A stretch of DNA of 64,000 nucleotides from Flexivirga endophytica (GTDB lineage: Bacteria; Actinomycetota; Actinomycetes; Actinomycetales; Dermatophilaceae): the NCBI RefSeq assembly GCF_014640635.1, contig NZ_BMHI01000002.1, positions 558,001-622,000 of the forward strand, in the 5' to 3' direction. Below are positions 36,611-45,160 of this stretch, in pieces. Both the position numbers and the translations under genes were made by a program. Position 1 is the stretch's first letter; the number at the start of each line of letters is the position of its first letter. A model generated the notes under the pieces. The model worked only from the letters and a program-made list of their open reading frames with translations. It made no database searches and was not told the origin of the DNA.

Positions 36611-37171
36611 CTCCTCTCGTGGTGACGTTCAACGATTGTGACCAGCGCCCGTCCTACGTCGTCGGGTACCGCGACGCGTGCCGGGTCGACCTGCGCCGGA
36701 TCCGTGTCGCAGGTGACGATTTCGCGGAGTGCTGGATTAACGGTCCTTGGCGGCGAACCGAGTATTGTCCGCGGTGTTGCGCATTCATAGTCTTCGCATG
36801 TTACTGCGACCGATTCAGAACGTTTGCGAACTCATACCTCCGGTGGGGGCGGGTCGACGAGACGCTGAAGCCACCGCCCCCGCGGTCTAGCGGCACGCCT
36901 GTTGTTTGGCGGAACATACAGTGGTAATGCGTGTCCACCTGTAGCCAGGCCGACGATCATCAGACCCGTTTCCAGTCATGGAGTCCTTATTTCTACAAGC
37001 TACGGTCAGGTGTAGCGGACCGGTCGTTGAGGCTCCCGCGTATGCGGAGTCGCAGCCCGTGCGAGCTGGATGTCTTCGGTCTCGAATGAGACCGTACGGC
37101 CCTGCTATGCACGGGATGCTGACTATCAATCGAGATCAACCCTGCCGCGCCGTTAGGCGGTGGGGACGGGC
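36611..37171. other. Spacer between gajA and the insertion sequence
   Basis: About 560 bases with no convincing gene. It should contain the promoter of gajA. A frame on the plus strand is open but has no ribosome-binding site and an unlikely Cys/Arg-rich composition. A GGGGGCGG/CCGCCCCC inverted repeat lies near 36845-36885. The last bases, 37153-37163, are the detached final codons of the helix-turn-helix gene split by the IS. Confidence 0.6.
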
Positions 37172-37175
37172 AGTT

Positions 37176-37200
37176 GAGTCCCGCATAGTGGTGTAGCGCG
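37176..37200 (+). repeat. Left terminal inverted repeat of the IS
   Basis: The 25 bases beginning GAGTCCC and ending GTGTAGCGCG match the reverse complement of the right repeat at 19 of 25 positions, with the block AGTGGTGTAGCG fully conserved. Four more bases precede it before the target duplication. Confidence 0.88.
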
Positions 37201-37293
37201 GTCGCCGTGATCGTCCTGGTAGTGGACGTGGTGCGGCCACCGCGTGATCCTTCGAGTGAACCTCTCACAGCACTCTCGAATGGAGTCATCACG

Positions 37294-38541
37294 ATGACCG
37301 CACCACACATTGTCGACCCTGCCGGCCTGCTCGGTGAAGCCTTGTCCGAAGCCAGTCCTGATCTGATGCGCAGCCTGCTGCAAACGATGATCAACGCGTT
37401 GTTGTCCGCGGACGCTGACGCGGTCGTGGGGGCCGAGTACGGGCGTCCGTCGCCGGACCGTACGGCGCAACGTAACGGGTACCGGCGCCGCGGCCTGAAC
37501 ACCCGGGTCGGCACGATCGATGTCGCGGTCCCGAAGCTGCGCACGGGCAGCTACTTCCCCGAGTGGCTGCTGGAGCGCCGCAAACGCACCGAGTCCGCGC
37601 TGATCACCGTCGTTGCCGACTGCTACCTCGCCGGTGTGTCCACCCGCCGGATGGACAAACTCGTCAAAACATTGGGCATCGACTCGTTGTCCAAATCGCA
37701 GGTGTCGCGGATGGCGACGGACTTGGATCAGATCGTGGAGGAGTTCCGGCACCGACCCCTGGGGGAGGCCGGACCGTTCACGTTCGTGACCGCCGACGCG
37801 TTGACGATGAAGGTCCGCGAAGGCGGCCGCGTCATCAACGCCGTCGTGCTGCTGGCGACCGGTGTCAACGGCGACGGCCACCGTGAAGTCCTCGGCCTGC
37901 GGGTAGCCACCTCAGAGACCGGGCCGGCGTGGAACGAGTTCTTCGCCGACCTGGTCGCCCGCGGCCTGACCGGGGTCCGGCTAGTCACTTCCGACGCCCA
38001 CCAGGGTTTGGTGGAAGCGATCGCGGCGAACCTGCCCGGTGCGTCCTGGCAACGCTGCCGCACCCATTACGCCGCGAATCTGATGTCGGTGACACCCAAG
38101 AACATGTGGCCGGCGGTCAAAGCGATGCTGCACAGCGTGTACGACCAACCCGACGCGGCCAGCGTGCACGCCCAGTTCGACCGCCTCCTGGACTACGTCG
38201 AGTCGAAGCTGCCCGACGTGCACGCCCACCTCGACGCCGCTCGCGCCGACATCCTGGCGTTCACCGCGTTCCCCAAAGACGTGTGGACCCAGATCTGGTC
38301 CAACAACCCCACCGAGCGGCTCAACCGAGAGATCCGCCGCCGCACCGACTCCGTGGGCATCTTCCCTAACCGAGCTGCGATCGTCCGCCTTGTTGGGGCG
38401 GTGCTCGCCGAGCAAACCGACGAATGGGCCGAAGGCCGCCGCTACCTCGGCCTCGACGTCCTGGCCCGATGCCGCATCACCATCGCGCCCGGCAACGATC
38501 CCGAGATCGGAGCTGATCAACTACCCGAACTCACCGCCTGA
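37294..38541 (+). CDS. IS256-family transposase
   Basis: A 415-residue Mutator-type transposase. The DDE residues are Asp168 in FVTADAL, Asp234 in VTSDAHQG and Glu341 in NPTERLNREI. The pattern RCRTHYAANLM, the family Cys-x2-His, lies between the second Asp and the Glu. ATG 37294 is chosen with GGAG nine bases upstream. No frameshift or stop is seen, so the element looks able to move. Confidence 0.94.
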   Translation: MTAPHIVDPAGLLGEALSEASPDLMRSLLQTMINALLSADADAVVGAEYGRPSPDRTAQRNGYRRRGLNTRVGTIDVAVPKLRTGSYFPEWLLERRKRTESALITVVADCYLAGVSTRRMDKLVKTLGIDSLSKSQVSRMATDLDQIVEEFRHRPLGEAGPFTFVTADALTMKVREGGRVINAVVLLATGVNGDGHREVLGLRVATSETGPAWNEFFADLVARGLTGVRLVTSDAHQGLVEAIAANLPGASWQRCRTHYAANLMSVTPKNMWPAVKAMLHSVYDQPDAASVHAQFDRLLDYVESKLPDVHAHLDAARADILAFTAFPKDVWTQIWSNNPTERLNREIRRRTDSVGIFPNRAAIVRLVGAVLAEQTDEWAEGRRYLGLDVLARCRITIAPGNDPEIGADQLPELTA

Positions 38542-38563
38542 ATCACCAACAAGGAGAACGCAG

Positions 38564-38588
38564 CCCGCTACACCACTCACAGGGACTT
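38564..38588 (-). repeat. Right terminal inverted repeat of the IS
   Basis: The reverse complement of 38564-38588 begins AAGTCCC and ends AGTGGTGTAGCGGG, pairing with the left repeat. It lies 22 bases after the transposase stop and four bases inside the target duplication. Confidence 0.88.
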
Positions 38589-38861
38589 GACCGGACGGGC
38601 TCCATCTGGCGGTCGACATCGGCGGGATCCACACGCAGGACGCGGGGTCCACTGCGGTATGCGGGCAACTGCCCGGCGGCGATTCGTCGGCGGAGAGTAC
38701 GGATGCTGAGGCCGGTGCGCTCGGCCGCGTCGTCGAGCGACTCGAACTGGCGGCGGGACTTGGGAGTGTTCGTCATACTTCCCCAAAGGTCAGATCGCGA
38801 CTCTGGCGGTCATGCTCGGGAACGAAGATCATGGAGTGGATTTCGACCGCCAGGAGGACGC

Positions 38862-39113
38862 ATGGATGGCCCCTCACCTTCGAGGCCGGTGCTCACGCCA
38901 CGCCACGCAGCCGTATCCCTCGCGAACAAGGTCGCCGCGGCACGGGTCTACATCACGGCCAGCGCGAAGAGCGGGCAACCGGTGCCTGATTGGATCAGGC
39001 GGATCGCTGAGGGCAGGACAACTAGCCGCGCAGCTGTTCCTCCAGAGCTGTTGCTACTGCTTCGAACTCGGCAAGTGCGGCCGTCAGGTCCTCGACGATC
39101 TCGCGGGCGATGA
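38862..39113 (+). CDS. Small hypothetical protein with strong RBS, overlapping hsdM antisense
   Basis: An 83-residue frame starting at ATG 38862 with a perfect AGGAGG four bases upstream. The first 50 residues read like a folded helical protein (SLANKVAAARVYITASAKSG, then PDWIRRIAEGR). The last 30 codons lie opposite the 3' end of hsdM and may be simple read-through. It is divergent from the interrupted HTH gene. No family is recognised. A shorter product or no product at all is possible. Confidence 0.4.
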   Translation: MDGPSPSRPVLTPRHAAVSLANKVAAARVYITASAKSGQPVPDWIRRIAEGRTTSRAAVPPELLLLLRTRQVRPSGPRRSRGR

Positions 39114-40500
39114 CGTCGGGCGAGGGGAGGCTGTCGAGGTCTTCGAGCGAGTCGTCCTTGAGCCAGGTGATGTCGAGGTTGGCCTTGTCGCGGGCGAAAA
39201 TCTCGTCATACGTAAACGACTTCCAGCGCTCGGACTCGGTTCTCTCGCTTCGGTTTCCGCCTTTGTATGACGCGACGAACTCGTCGAGGTCGGCCCGGCG
39301 GAGCGGGTTCTGCTTGAGCGTGAAGTGCTTGTTGGTGCGCAGGTCGTAGACCCACAGTCGTTCCGTCCACGGCTGGCCCGGCCTCGCGACCTTCTTGTCG
39401 AAGAACAGCACGTTCGCCTTGACGCCGTTCGCGTAGAAGATGCCGGTCGGCAGGCGGAGCATGGTGTGCAGGTCGAAGTCGTTCAGCAGCTTGCGGCGGA
39501 TCGTCTCGCCGGCGCCGCCCTCGAAGAGCACGTTGTCAGGCAGGACAACCGCGGCGCGACCGTTGGTGTCGAGGATCGTCATGATGTGCTGCACGAAGTT
39601 GAGCTGCTTGTTGCTGGTGGTCGCGACGAAGTCCTGGCGTTCGATCTCCCGGTCCTCGCGTGCCTCGCGCCCGTCGGCACCGACCATCGTCAGCGACGAC
39701 TTGCGCCCGAACGGCGGATTCGACAACACCACGGACCAGCGATCGCCCGGGTCGGCGATCAACGAGTCCTTGACCTCGATCAAGGACGGGCCGTTGGACT
39801 TGCCCATGCCATGGAGCAGCAGATTCATCGACGCGAGACGCGCAGTGCCATCGACGAGTTCATAACCGGCGGCGAAGGTGTCGCGCAGGTGATCACGCTG
39901 CTTGGGTGTCATGGATGCCGCACCCTGTTCGGCATTCTGATGAGCGACGAGCAGGAAACCGCCGGTGCCGCATGCGGGATCGACCACACTGTCGGCGACC
40001 GTTGGGCGGATGGCGTCGACGATCCCCTGGATGAGGGCGCGCGGCGTGAAGTACTGGCCTGCTCCGGAACCCTTGTCCGACGCACCCCGGGACAGCAACT
40101 CCTCGTACGCGTCGCCCTTGATGTCGGTCCCGGACTGCGACCACTGCTCCTTGTCGATCAGGTCGACGATGAGGCGGCGCAGTTTTGCCGGGTCCTGGAT
40201 GCGGTTCTGTGCCTTGCGGAAGATCGTGCCGATCAGGCCGGGTTCGCGGGCGAGGCCGACGAGGATCTGGGTGTAGACGACCTCAAGGTTGTCGCCCTGT
40301 GCGTCGAGCAGCCGCTGCCACGAATATTTTTCGGGCACGATCCGCTCCGGGGCGAGCCTCCGCGTCGCACGCTCATGAGCCATCTTCAGGAACAACAAGT
40401 AGGTCAGCTGCTCGGTGTATTCGATGACGCCGACGCCGTCGTCGCGCAGCACATCGCAGTAGGACCACATCTTGTCGACGAGGCGGCGGGAGTCACTCAT
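39022..40500 (-). CDS. hsdM: Type I restriction-modification system, N6-adenine methyltransferase subunit
   Basis: A 492-residue HsdM. The N-terminal helical domain (LVDKMWSYCDVLRDDGVG) is followed by the methylase core with GQYFTPRALI, the SAM-binding DPACGTGGFLL and the catalytic NPPF in VVLSNPPFGRKS. ATG 40500 fits an AAGGA six bases upstream; ATG 40506 is possible. It is the last gene of a long minus-strand operon that begins with hsdR and hsdS. Five unrelated genes lie between hsdS and hsdM, which is unusual. Its start overlaps the end of the PIN-domain gene. Confidence 0.93.
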   Translation of the reverse strand: MSDSRRLVDKMWSYCDVLRDDGVGVIEYTEQLTYLLFLKMAHERATRRLAPERIVPEKYSWQRLLDAQGDNLEVVYTQILVGLAREPGLIGTIFRKAQNRIQDPAKLRRLIVDLIDKEQWSQSGTDIKGDAYEELLSRGASDKGSGAGQYFTPRALIQGIVDAIRPTVADSVVDPACGTGGFLLVAHQNAEQGAASMTPKQRDHLRDTFAAGYELVDGTARLASMNLLLHGMGKSNGPSLIEVKDSLIADPGDRWSVVLSNPPFGRKSSLTMVGADGREAREDREIERQDFVATTSNKQLNFVQHIMTILDTNGRAAVVLPDNVLFEGGAGETIRRKLLNDFDLHTMLRLPTGIFYANGVKANVLFFDKKVARPGQPWTERLWVYDLRTNKHFTLKQNPLRRADLDEFVASYKGGNRSERTESERWKSFTYDEIFARDKANLDITWLKDDSLEDLDSLPSPDVIAREIVEDLTAALAEFEAVATALEEQLRG

Positions 40501-40924
40501 TTTCATCCTTCAGTAGCCGGAGTCCGTCGACCCCGCGGTAGATGTCGTCGCCACTCAGTAGCGGTATGTCGTGAGCGTGGGCGGTGGCGGCGATCCATGC
40601 ATCGCCCATGTGGATTTTGTCCGCGAGTGCGTGGCCCGCTTGCCTACAGGCCGCGCGGACGGTTGCGAACGACTGGATGACTTCAGCGGTCACCGGAACC
40701 GTCGGTGTCCTCGCGAGGTGGGACTCCAAGTCAGTCATCCGAGTTGTGCCCCACTGCTTCACCAAAGCGCCGAACCGAACTTCACCTTCGGTCTGAGCCG
40801 CAATCAGCGGTTGCTTTCCGAGGAGCAGTCGGCGCCAGGACGCGACTCTCGGATCGGGAGTGCGGCTGCTGAAGATCGCGCGGCTCCACACATCCGTGTC
40901 GACCAGGACGAGGTCATCAGGCAC
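40493..40924 (-). CDS. PIN domain RNase (VapC-like)
   Basis: A 143-residue PIN domain. Acidic active-site residues are visible as Asp9 and Asp11 (LVDTDVW), a Glu pair in QTEGEVRFG, Asp in MGDAWIAATA and the C-terminal pair in LSGDDIYRGV. VapC-type PIN proteins cut tRNA or rRNA and are usually held inactive by an upstream antitoxin. Here the upstream overlapping gene encodes a much larger protein than a normal VapB. Overlaps at both ends make it part of the restriction operon. Confidence 0.82.
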   Translation of the reverse strand: MPDDLVLVDTDVWSRAIFSSRTPDPRVASWRRLLLGKQPLIAAQTEGEVRFGALVKQWGTTRMTDLESHLARTPTVPVTAEVIQSFATVRAACRQAGHALADKIHMGDAWIAATAHAHDIPLLSGDDIYRGVDGLRLLKDENE

Positions 40925-41768
40925 GAATTTCCGCCAGGAAGTCGTCGAGTTCTTCGTCTGAGATGTCGACGGCGGCTGGCACCGGCGTGTTCAGTGCGCG
41001 CTGCCGGAGCTCATCGGGACCGGGTGGGGGTTGGAGGCCGAGTCGGCTCTCGAGTGACTCCTGCGGTGTGATCTGCGCTTCTTCCATGCGGTGGTGCTGC
41101 GTGCCCTGGCCCACGGCGAGGACGCCCGTCGCCACGACCCGTGTGCCGACAAGGCGAGCCGCTTCGTCAGGTGCCGCGACTCCGAGCAGGTCGATCGCGT
41201 TCCCGGCGGCGTCGCGCAAGCGGAAGCGCGCGGTGTGCAGGTCGACCATCTCCAGCACGCCGTGGACTGACACCTCGCCTGCTTCCTCGCCACCCTGCCG
41301 CTGCCACGGGTCCCGGCGCAACATCTTGGTATGAAGGGTGCGCGGACCATGCCCTGGAAGCGTTACTTCGACCTGGGGTGCCGCCCGCTCCAGGGCGATC
41401 ACAAGCTTGTCCACCGAATCCGCAACAGTGTCAGACACGTTCGGCGGTCTCTCGTTGTTGTTCATTCCTTCGACGATTGCCCAGAATGTCGCATCGACCT
41501 GCTCGGAGACCGGGTCGATGATCGCGTCCTGGTCACCGACAACGAAGACAACCCGCGTGCTGCCGTTTCTGAGGCCGACCCGCACGGTCGCGAGACGCTC
41601 GAGCACCGCGTCGGTCCTGCCAAGACCGGATCGCGCGGCAACCGAACGGGTCAGGCGGTAAGTGATGTCCTTGAACGAGCTGATGATGCCGAGGGCATCG
41701 ACTGCGAGCAACTCACCGTCCGCGCTCTGGTGGTCGATCAAGCGGAACTCGATCTCGCGTGTCGTCAT
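40917..41768 (-). CDS. Unknown protein overlapping the PIN RNase gene, possible antitoxin
   Basis: A 283-residue protein with no family I recognise. The N-terminal two thirds look like mixed alpha/beta, with no membrane segment. Around residues 150-215 is a strand-rich part (VSVHGVLEMVDLHTARFRLR, RVVATGVLAVG). The last 20 residues form an acidic tail (VDISDEELDDFLAEI), of the sort with which antitoxins block toxin active sites. It overlaps the PIN gene by eight bases. A partner or immunity role is inferred from position and tail only. ATG 41768 is preferred to 41780. Confidence 0.7.
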   Translation of the reverse strand: MTTREIEFRLIDHQSADGELLAVDALGIISSFKDITYRLTRSVAARSGLGRTDAVLERLATVRVGLRNGSTRVVFVVGDQDAIIDPVSEQVDATFWAIVEGMNNNERPPNVSDTVADSVDKLVIALERAAPQVEVTLPGHGPRTLHTKMLRRDPWQRQGGEEAGEVSVHGVLEMVDLHTARFRLRDAAGNAIDLLGVAAPDEAARLVGTRVVATGVLAVGQGTQHHRMEEAQITPQESLESRLGLQPPPGPDELRQRALNTPVPAAVDISDEELDDFLAEIRA

Positions 41769-41870
41769 GCCTCTCACCACCTCGAATTTCTTTCTGAATG
41801 CCTACGGTACGTCTGGCTGCCGACAGTGTGTCCCTCCAGTCAGTATGTCGCGAGCGGCCAGTTCTCGCGC

Positions 41871-42269
41871 TCAGCGCGAGGCGTAGTAGTCATACGTTGC
41901 CTTCACCTGATTCGCCCAGAAGTCGAGCCGCTGGTCGCCGGACGGTCTTGGGGTCAACAGCCCGAGCGAGCTGGCAAGTCTGAAGAAGCCGGTGCCGGCG
42001 TCGTTCTCACGAAGGTAGACAACAATCGATGAGACGAGCGCGCCCACCTCAGGCAGCTTCACCGTCGCCACCTCTCCGAGCAACGCTCCCATTGCTGCAC
42101 GGCCCTGATCACTGTCGAAGTCGAAACCATGTGCGCCAGTCCGCTGTTGGAGCACCGCATTGAGTTCGGTGTACGACGTTGTCCGTCGGAGACGTGCTTG
42201 CTCCGCGAGGAACTGTGCAGTCGCGTGGAGCAACTCCGACCACTCGGATTCTTCACGTCCCCACGGCAC
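41871..42269 (-). CDS. Unknown 132-residue protein coupled to the PD-(D/E)XK-like gene
   Basis: A soluble, mainly helical 132-residue protein (LLHATAQFLAEQARLRRTTS, YTELNAVLQQRTGAHGFDF, AMGALLGEVATVKLPEVGALVSSIV in pieces). It resembles no domain I can name with confidence. The patterns TSYTELN and the small helical build recall DNA-end or nuclease partner proteins, but that is weak. Its start lies inside the end of the upstream gene (17-base overlap), so the two are translated together and probably work together. Confidence 0.65.
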   Translation of the reverse strand: MPWGREESEWSELLHATAQFLAEQARLRRTTSYTELNAVLQQRTGAHGFDFDSDQGRAAMGALLGEVATVKLPEVGALVSSIVVYLRENDAGTGFFRLASSLGLLTPRPSGDQRLDFWANQVKATYDYYASR

Positions 42270-42918
42270 TTGTTCCTCCTATCTCGATGGTGAGCGACCG
42301 GAACGTCCCGGCCCGGCTTGAGTCGAGCCGCGAGTAGTCGGTCCACTCCAGTGCGTACTCGCCCGCAAGCTGCAGGGGTGCCTCGTGACCCTTGGCCGTG
42401 CCGCCGGTACGCGGCCCCCAGCCTCGTTGTCCAGCGAGTAGTGTGCCTTCGCTGATTCGGAATGCGTCAGCGTTGGTGGCTCTCCCGTGAGTGCGTGGCC
42501 GCCAGTAGCTTGCCTCGTTGGTGAGAACGATGACGAGTCCGGACCAGCTGGGCCGTGCCGCGACGAAACGCTCGACCCGGACGATGTCCTTGACGATGTC
42601 GTAACCACGCAGGTCCGACGCGCCGTGGTTCTTGAGAGAAAACGTCTCCGAACCGTGGCGTCCTGACCAAAACCGGGTCATGTACTTCATCTCGATGGCC
42701 ACGCCGATGCCAGATCGGGAATCGAGCAGCTCAAGGTCGAGTCGGACAGCGGGCTCCGGATGAGTCTCGAGGCGCACTTCAAGATCTGGCGATCCCAGCT
42801 TCGCCTCCCACGCAAAAGCAAACTGGAAGTCGGCCTCTGAGTGGAACGTTGGCCGTTTCGCCGCGAGGCTTTGAAGAACCCGGGCGGCGTCGATCAGCCC
42901 GTTGTCACTCGACTCCAC
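42253..42918 (-). CDS. PD-(D/E)XK-like nuclease-fold protein of unknown function
   Basis: A protein of about 221 residues. It holds RLDLELLDSRSG, then GVAIEMKYMTRF: an Asp, a hydrophobic strand and an ExK on the next strand, the usual layout of a PD-(D/E)XK nuclease core. C-terminal to it are a helix (LRGYDIVKDIVRVERFV) and a strand (SGLVIVLTNEASYW), also fitting that fold. GTG 42918 with GGGAGAG just upstream is preferred, but the frame stays open to 43113. It lies between the DUF3800 gene and the 132-residue gene in the restriction operon. Confidence 0.6.
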   Translation of the reverse strand: MESSDNGLIDAARVLQSLAAKRPTFHSEADFQFAFAWEAKLGSPDLEVRLETHPEPAVRLDLELLDSRSGIGVAIEMKYMTRFWSGRHGSETFSLKNHGASDLRGYDIVKDIVRVERFVAARPSWSGLVIVLTNEASYWRPRTHGRATNADAFRISEGTLLAGQRGWGPRTGGTAKGHEAPLQLAGEYALEWTDYSRLDSSRAGTFRSLTIEIGGTSAVGT

Positions 42919-43128
42919 GGCTCTCCCGCACTCCGAAGGAGCGTTCGGCTGAGTCCCATTCGACGCGGCCGTTGCACGACCGGCTGAGCGAGTTGAATTG
43001 ATGATTGTCACCGTCGTGCGGCACACTGTTGTCGTCGGCTCGCGGAGTGCTTGCCGGGGATCGCCAGCGGTGCTGCCACCGCCCTCCTTCAGTGGATCGG
43101 CCCCCGGAGGCACTCGGCGGGCCGACTT

Positions 43129-43890
43129 TCAGCGTTGTGGGCAGTTGGCACATGGGAACCAGTCGTGTGTTGTGACGATTTTGTTTTCCGGCATCGACAT
43201 GAGCCCGAGTGGTACCGCGCAGGAATCGCTGTTCCGGATCAGCGGCCAGATCGTCCGGAGATAGGCCGGTTCGACCAGATCGAATTCACCGCTCGGCCAC
43301 AGCGCGGCCTTCAGGAAACCGCCGAACAAGTCGGCTGCCTGGCTCTCGACGTAGTCGCCAGCACCGACCCACCGCAACCCTTGCTCGATATCGTCGGGGA
43401 GTCTGGGGTTCTGGCGCGCCATTCGCTCGAGGTAGCGCTTCGTTGGGCGGTGGTCGTGGGCGCGGACGTGGCCGAACCGAGTCCAGAGTTGGCAGTCATT
43501 GCCCTTCCAGTTGCGCGCGGCCCACAGGATGGACGTATAGGTCTTCATCGCGACGTAGTTATAGAACAGCGCGATGTCGCGCACGTACGAGGTCGGGTCC
43601 AGGGCACTCTTCTGCGCGTAGACGTAGCAAACCTTGATGCCCTTGATCGTTGCCAACGCCGAAGCGGCGTGGCGGCGTCGGTCATGGTTCTTCGTATGCT
43701 CTTTCCACGACATGACTCGACCGTCTGGAACCTTGAAATCTGCTCGCAGTTGGTTGACGGCAGCGCGAAGGTTTGCCGCCCCCGATGTGTCCGCTATGAC
43801 GGCTGCCATCCCGAAGATCGGACTTGACCTTGGCCCGATGCCACGGTCTCCGGTCTCGTCGATATAGGCCCAGAGGCGATGGTCAGCCAT
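43129..43890 (-). CDS. DUF3800 domain-containing protein
   Basis: A 253-residue DUF3800 protein. The diagnostic N-terminus YIDETGDRG is present; DUF3800 is thought to have an RNase H-like fold with the Asp and Glu in this motif as metal ligands. A second acidic cluster, ESQAADLFGGFL, fits the family. The C-terminus has a pair of cysteines (FPCANCPQ). Members are frequent near restriction systems and on islands, with unproven function. It overlaps hsdS by eight bases. Confidence 0.85.
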   Translation of the reverse strand: MADHRLWAYIDETGDRGIGPRSSPIFGMAAVIADTSGAANLRAAVNQLRADFKVPDGRVMSWKEHTKNHDRRRHAASALATIKGIKVCYVYAQKSALDPTSYVRDIALFYNYVAMKTYTSILWAARNWKGNDCQLWTRFGHVRAHDHRPTKRYLERMARQNPRLPDDIEQGLRWVGAGDYVESQAADLFGGFLKAALWPSGEFDLVEPAYLRTIWPLIRNSDSCAVPLGLMSMPENKIVTTHDWFPCANCPQR

Positions 43891-45160
43891 GTGCGGTCGC
43901 CATTCCTTCGATCACTTCGTCGTCGGTATGGCGACCGGTCAGCGTCCCGCTGAACGCCCCGGCGAGGACAGCGCGACGCAGGCCAGACAGTTTCGTGCGA
44001 GCCACCTGCACCTCGTTGACCAGTCGTTTGCGCGCAGCGCGGTCGTCCGCCAGCGTCGCGACGATGGACTGCTGCTCTGCTCGCTCGGGAATCGGGATCG
44101 AGATTCGCTTCAACTTGGTAACGCTCAGCGTGTGGAGTCCGCTGCTGGAGCTGGCGACGGCAGTGAGCTCGGCGCGTGTCTCTGGTGAGTTCCACACAGC
44201 TTCAAGGTATTCCGGCAGAAGATCGCCGGTCACACGAACGCGGATCAGGTGGTTCTGGTGGACGCAATCCTCGATAGAGCCGTCCCAGAGTGCTGCTCGG
44301 CCTATCTGACTCGCGCTGCCGTTTCCTTCGACGACCAGCAAGTCTCCACGGGCAAGTCGCAACTTCGTGAGTTCGTCGCCGAACAACTCGATCCGATGGA
44401 CGTCTGTCAGGTCGAGGCCCTTCGCAGTGACGTTGGCGACACGCAAGAACGGGTACGAGTTCTCCCGCGGCGCCCGACGAGGTTGCTTTTGGATACCACC
44501 TTGAATTGTTGATACCTCTCGCAGCGGCGTCATTGCTCCTTGTCGCGCCGAACTGAGGAGCGACGCACGCAAGGCGTCGAGACGGGCCAATGCATTGGAG
44601 AGGCCAGCGTCCGCTGCGTCGAGGTGGGAGAGGTGTTCTTCGAGGATCTCGACGATCCGCCGCTGCTCGTGCAGATGCGGAATCGGGATGGTCAAGCCGG
44701 ACCTGAAGCGAGCCAAGCTGACCTTGCGCTGCGCAACTCCGCTTGTGATGCGCTCGATCTGCTGCTTGAGGGGTGGCGCTTGAATGGCATAAGCGACGAA
44801 TTTCGCGTCGAAGTCGTCAATCGGCCGCAGGCGAATGCAGTCGGCCGTAATCACCGCAGGCTCGGTGCCTGAGTAGACTGTCGAATCCCCTGGCGGCTCG
44901 CCCATCTTGGTGATGAGAACGTCACCCGGGCGGACAAGGTGGGCAGCCAACTCTTGTGCCTTCTCCGGATCGACAAATGCGCGAACGTTCTCGAAGTCCC
45001 GAGCGCGGATGTCTCGCACGAAGACGAGTGGAACCCCGCTGCTCCGGTAGTCCGACGTCTTGAGGTTGCTACCAAACGGTCCGATGACGAGTCGAGTCTT
45101 GTCTTCACCAGCAATTTGGTGAGGTGTGACGGTTCGCCAACCGTTGGGCAGCGTGCTCAC
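43883..45160 (-). CDS. hsdS: Type I restriction-modification system, specificity subunit
   Basis: A 425-residue HsdS with the expected two-fold layout. Target-recognition domain 1 (residues about 1-150) and the central conserved helix (PIPHLHEQRRIVEILEEHLS) come first. TRD 2 (about 190-360) and the distal conserved helix (ERAEQQSIVATLADDRAARK) follow. Each conserved helix follows the same IPIP element, which marks the internal repeat. DNA recognition sequence cannot be predicted. Start overlaps the hsdR stop by four bases. Confidence 0.93.
   Translation of the reverse strand: MSTLPNGWRTVTPHQIAGEDKTRLVIGPFGSNLKTSDYRSSGVPLVFVRDIRARDFENVRAFVDPEKAQELAAHLVRPGDVLITKMGEPPGDSTVYSGTEPAVITADCIRLRPIDDFDAKFVAYAIQAPPLKQQIERITSGVAQRKVSLARFRSGLTIPIPHLHEQRRIVEILEEHLSHLDAADAGLSNALARLDALRASLLSSARQGAMTPLREVSTIQGGIQKQPRRAPRENSYPFLRVANVTAKGLDLTDVHRIELFGDELTKLRLARGDLLVVEGNGSASQIGRAALWDGSIEDCVHQNHLIRVRVTGDLLPEYLEAVWNSPETRAELTAVASSSSGLHTLSVTKLKRISIPIPERAEQQSIVATLADDRAARKRLVNEVQVARTKLSGLRRAVLAGAFSGTLTGRHTDDEVIEGMATAHG

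Larger units (their letters stand above)
37172..38592 (+). mobile_element. IS256-family insertion sequence, 1421 bp, with 8-bp target duplication
   Basis: A complete element. It encodes a Mutator/IS256 transposase and has imperfect terminal inverted repeats sharing AGTCCC and AGTGGTGTAGCG. It is flanked on both sides by GGACGGGC (37164-37171 and 38593-38600), an 8-bp target duplication as expected for this family. The undamaged ends, intact transposase and identical duplications point to a recent insertion. Confidence 0.92.
37153..38776 (-). pseudogene. AlpA/excisionase-like HTH gene split by an IS256-family element
   Basis: The 5' part (38776 down to 38593) encodes an HTH protein like the intact one at 48818-49012 (shared TGLSxRTLRRRIAAGxLPAY and RVDPADVDR). 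The IS lies within the codons after MEP. Removing the IS and one copy of the 8-bp duplication joins GAG-CCC-GTC to CCC-ACC-GCC-TAA on the left side. This restores a 64-residue protein ending VPTA, exactly the length of the paralogue ending VPTV. As it stands, the frame runs into the IS end and would give 77 residues with a foreign 16-residue tail; it may still be functional. Confidence 0.85.

Noticed and set aside
36505-36927. A plus-strand frame starting within gajA and running into the spacer
   Set aside because: No ribosome-binding site, a Cys- and Arg-rich composition and no family resemblance; the first part is antisense to gajA.
42919-43113. An N-terminal extension of the PD-(D/E)XK-like protein
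   Set aside because: The frame is open but there is no ribosome-binding site and the added residues are low-complexity; a GTG at 42918 has a better upstream signal.
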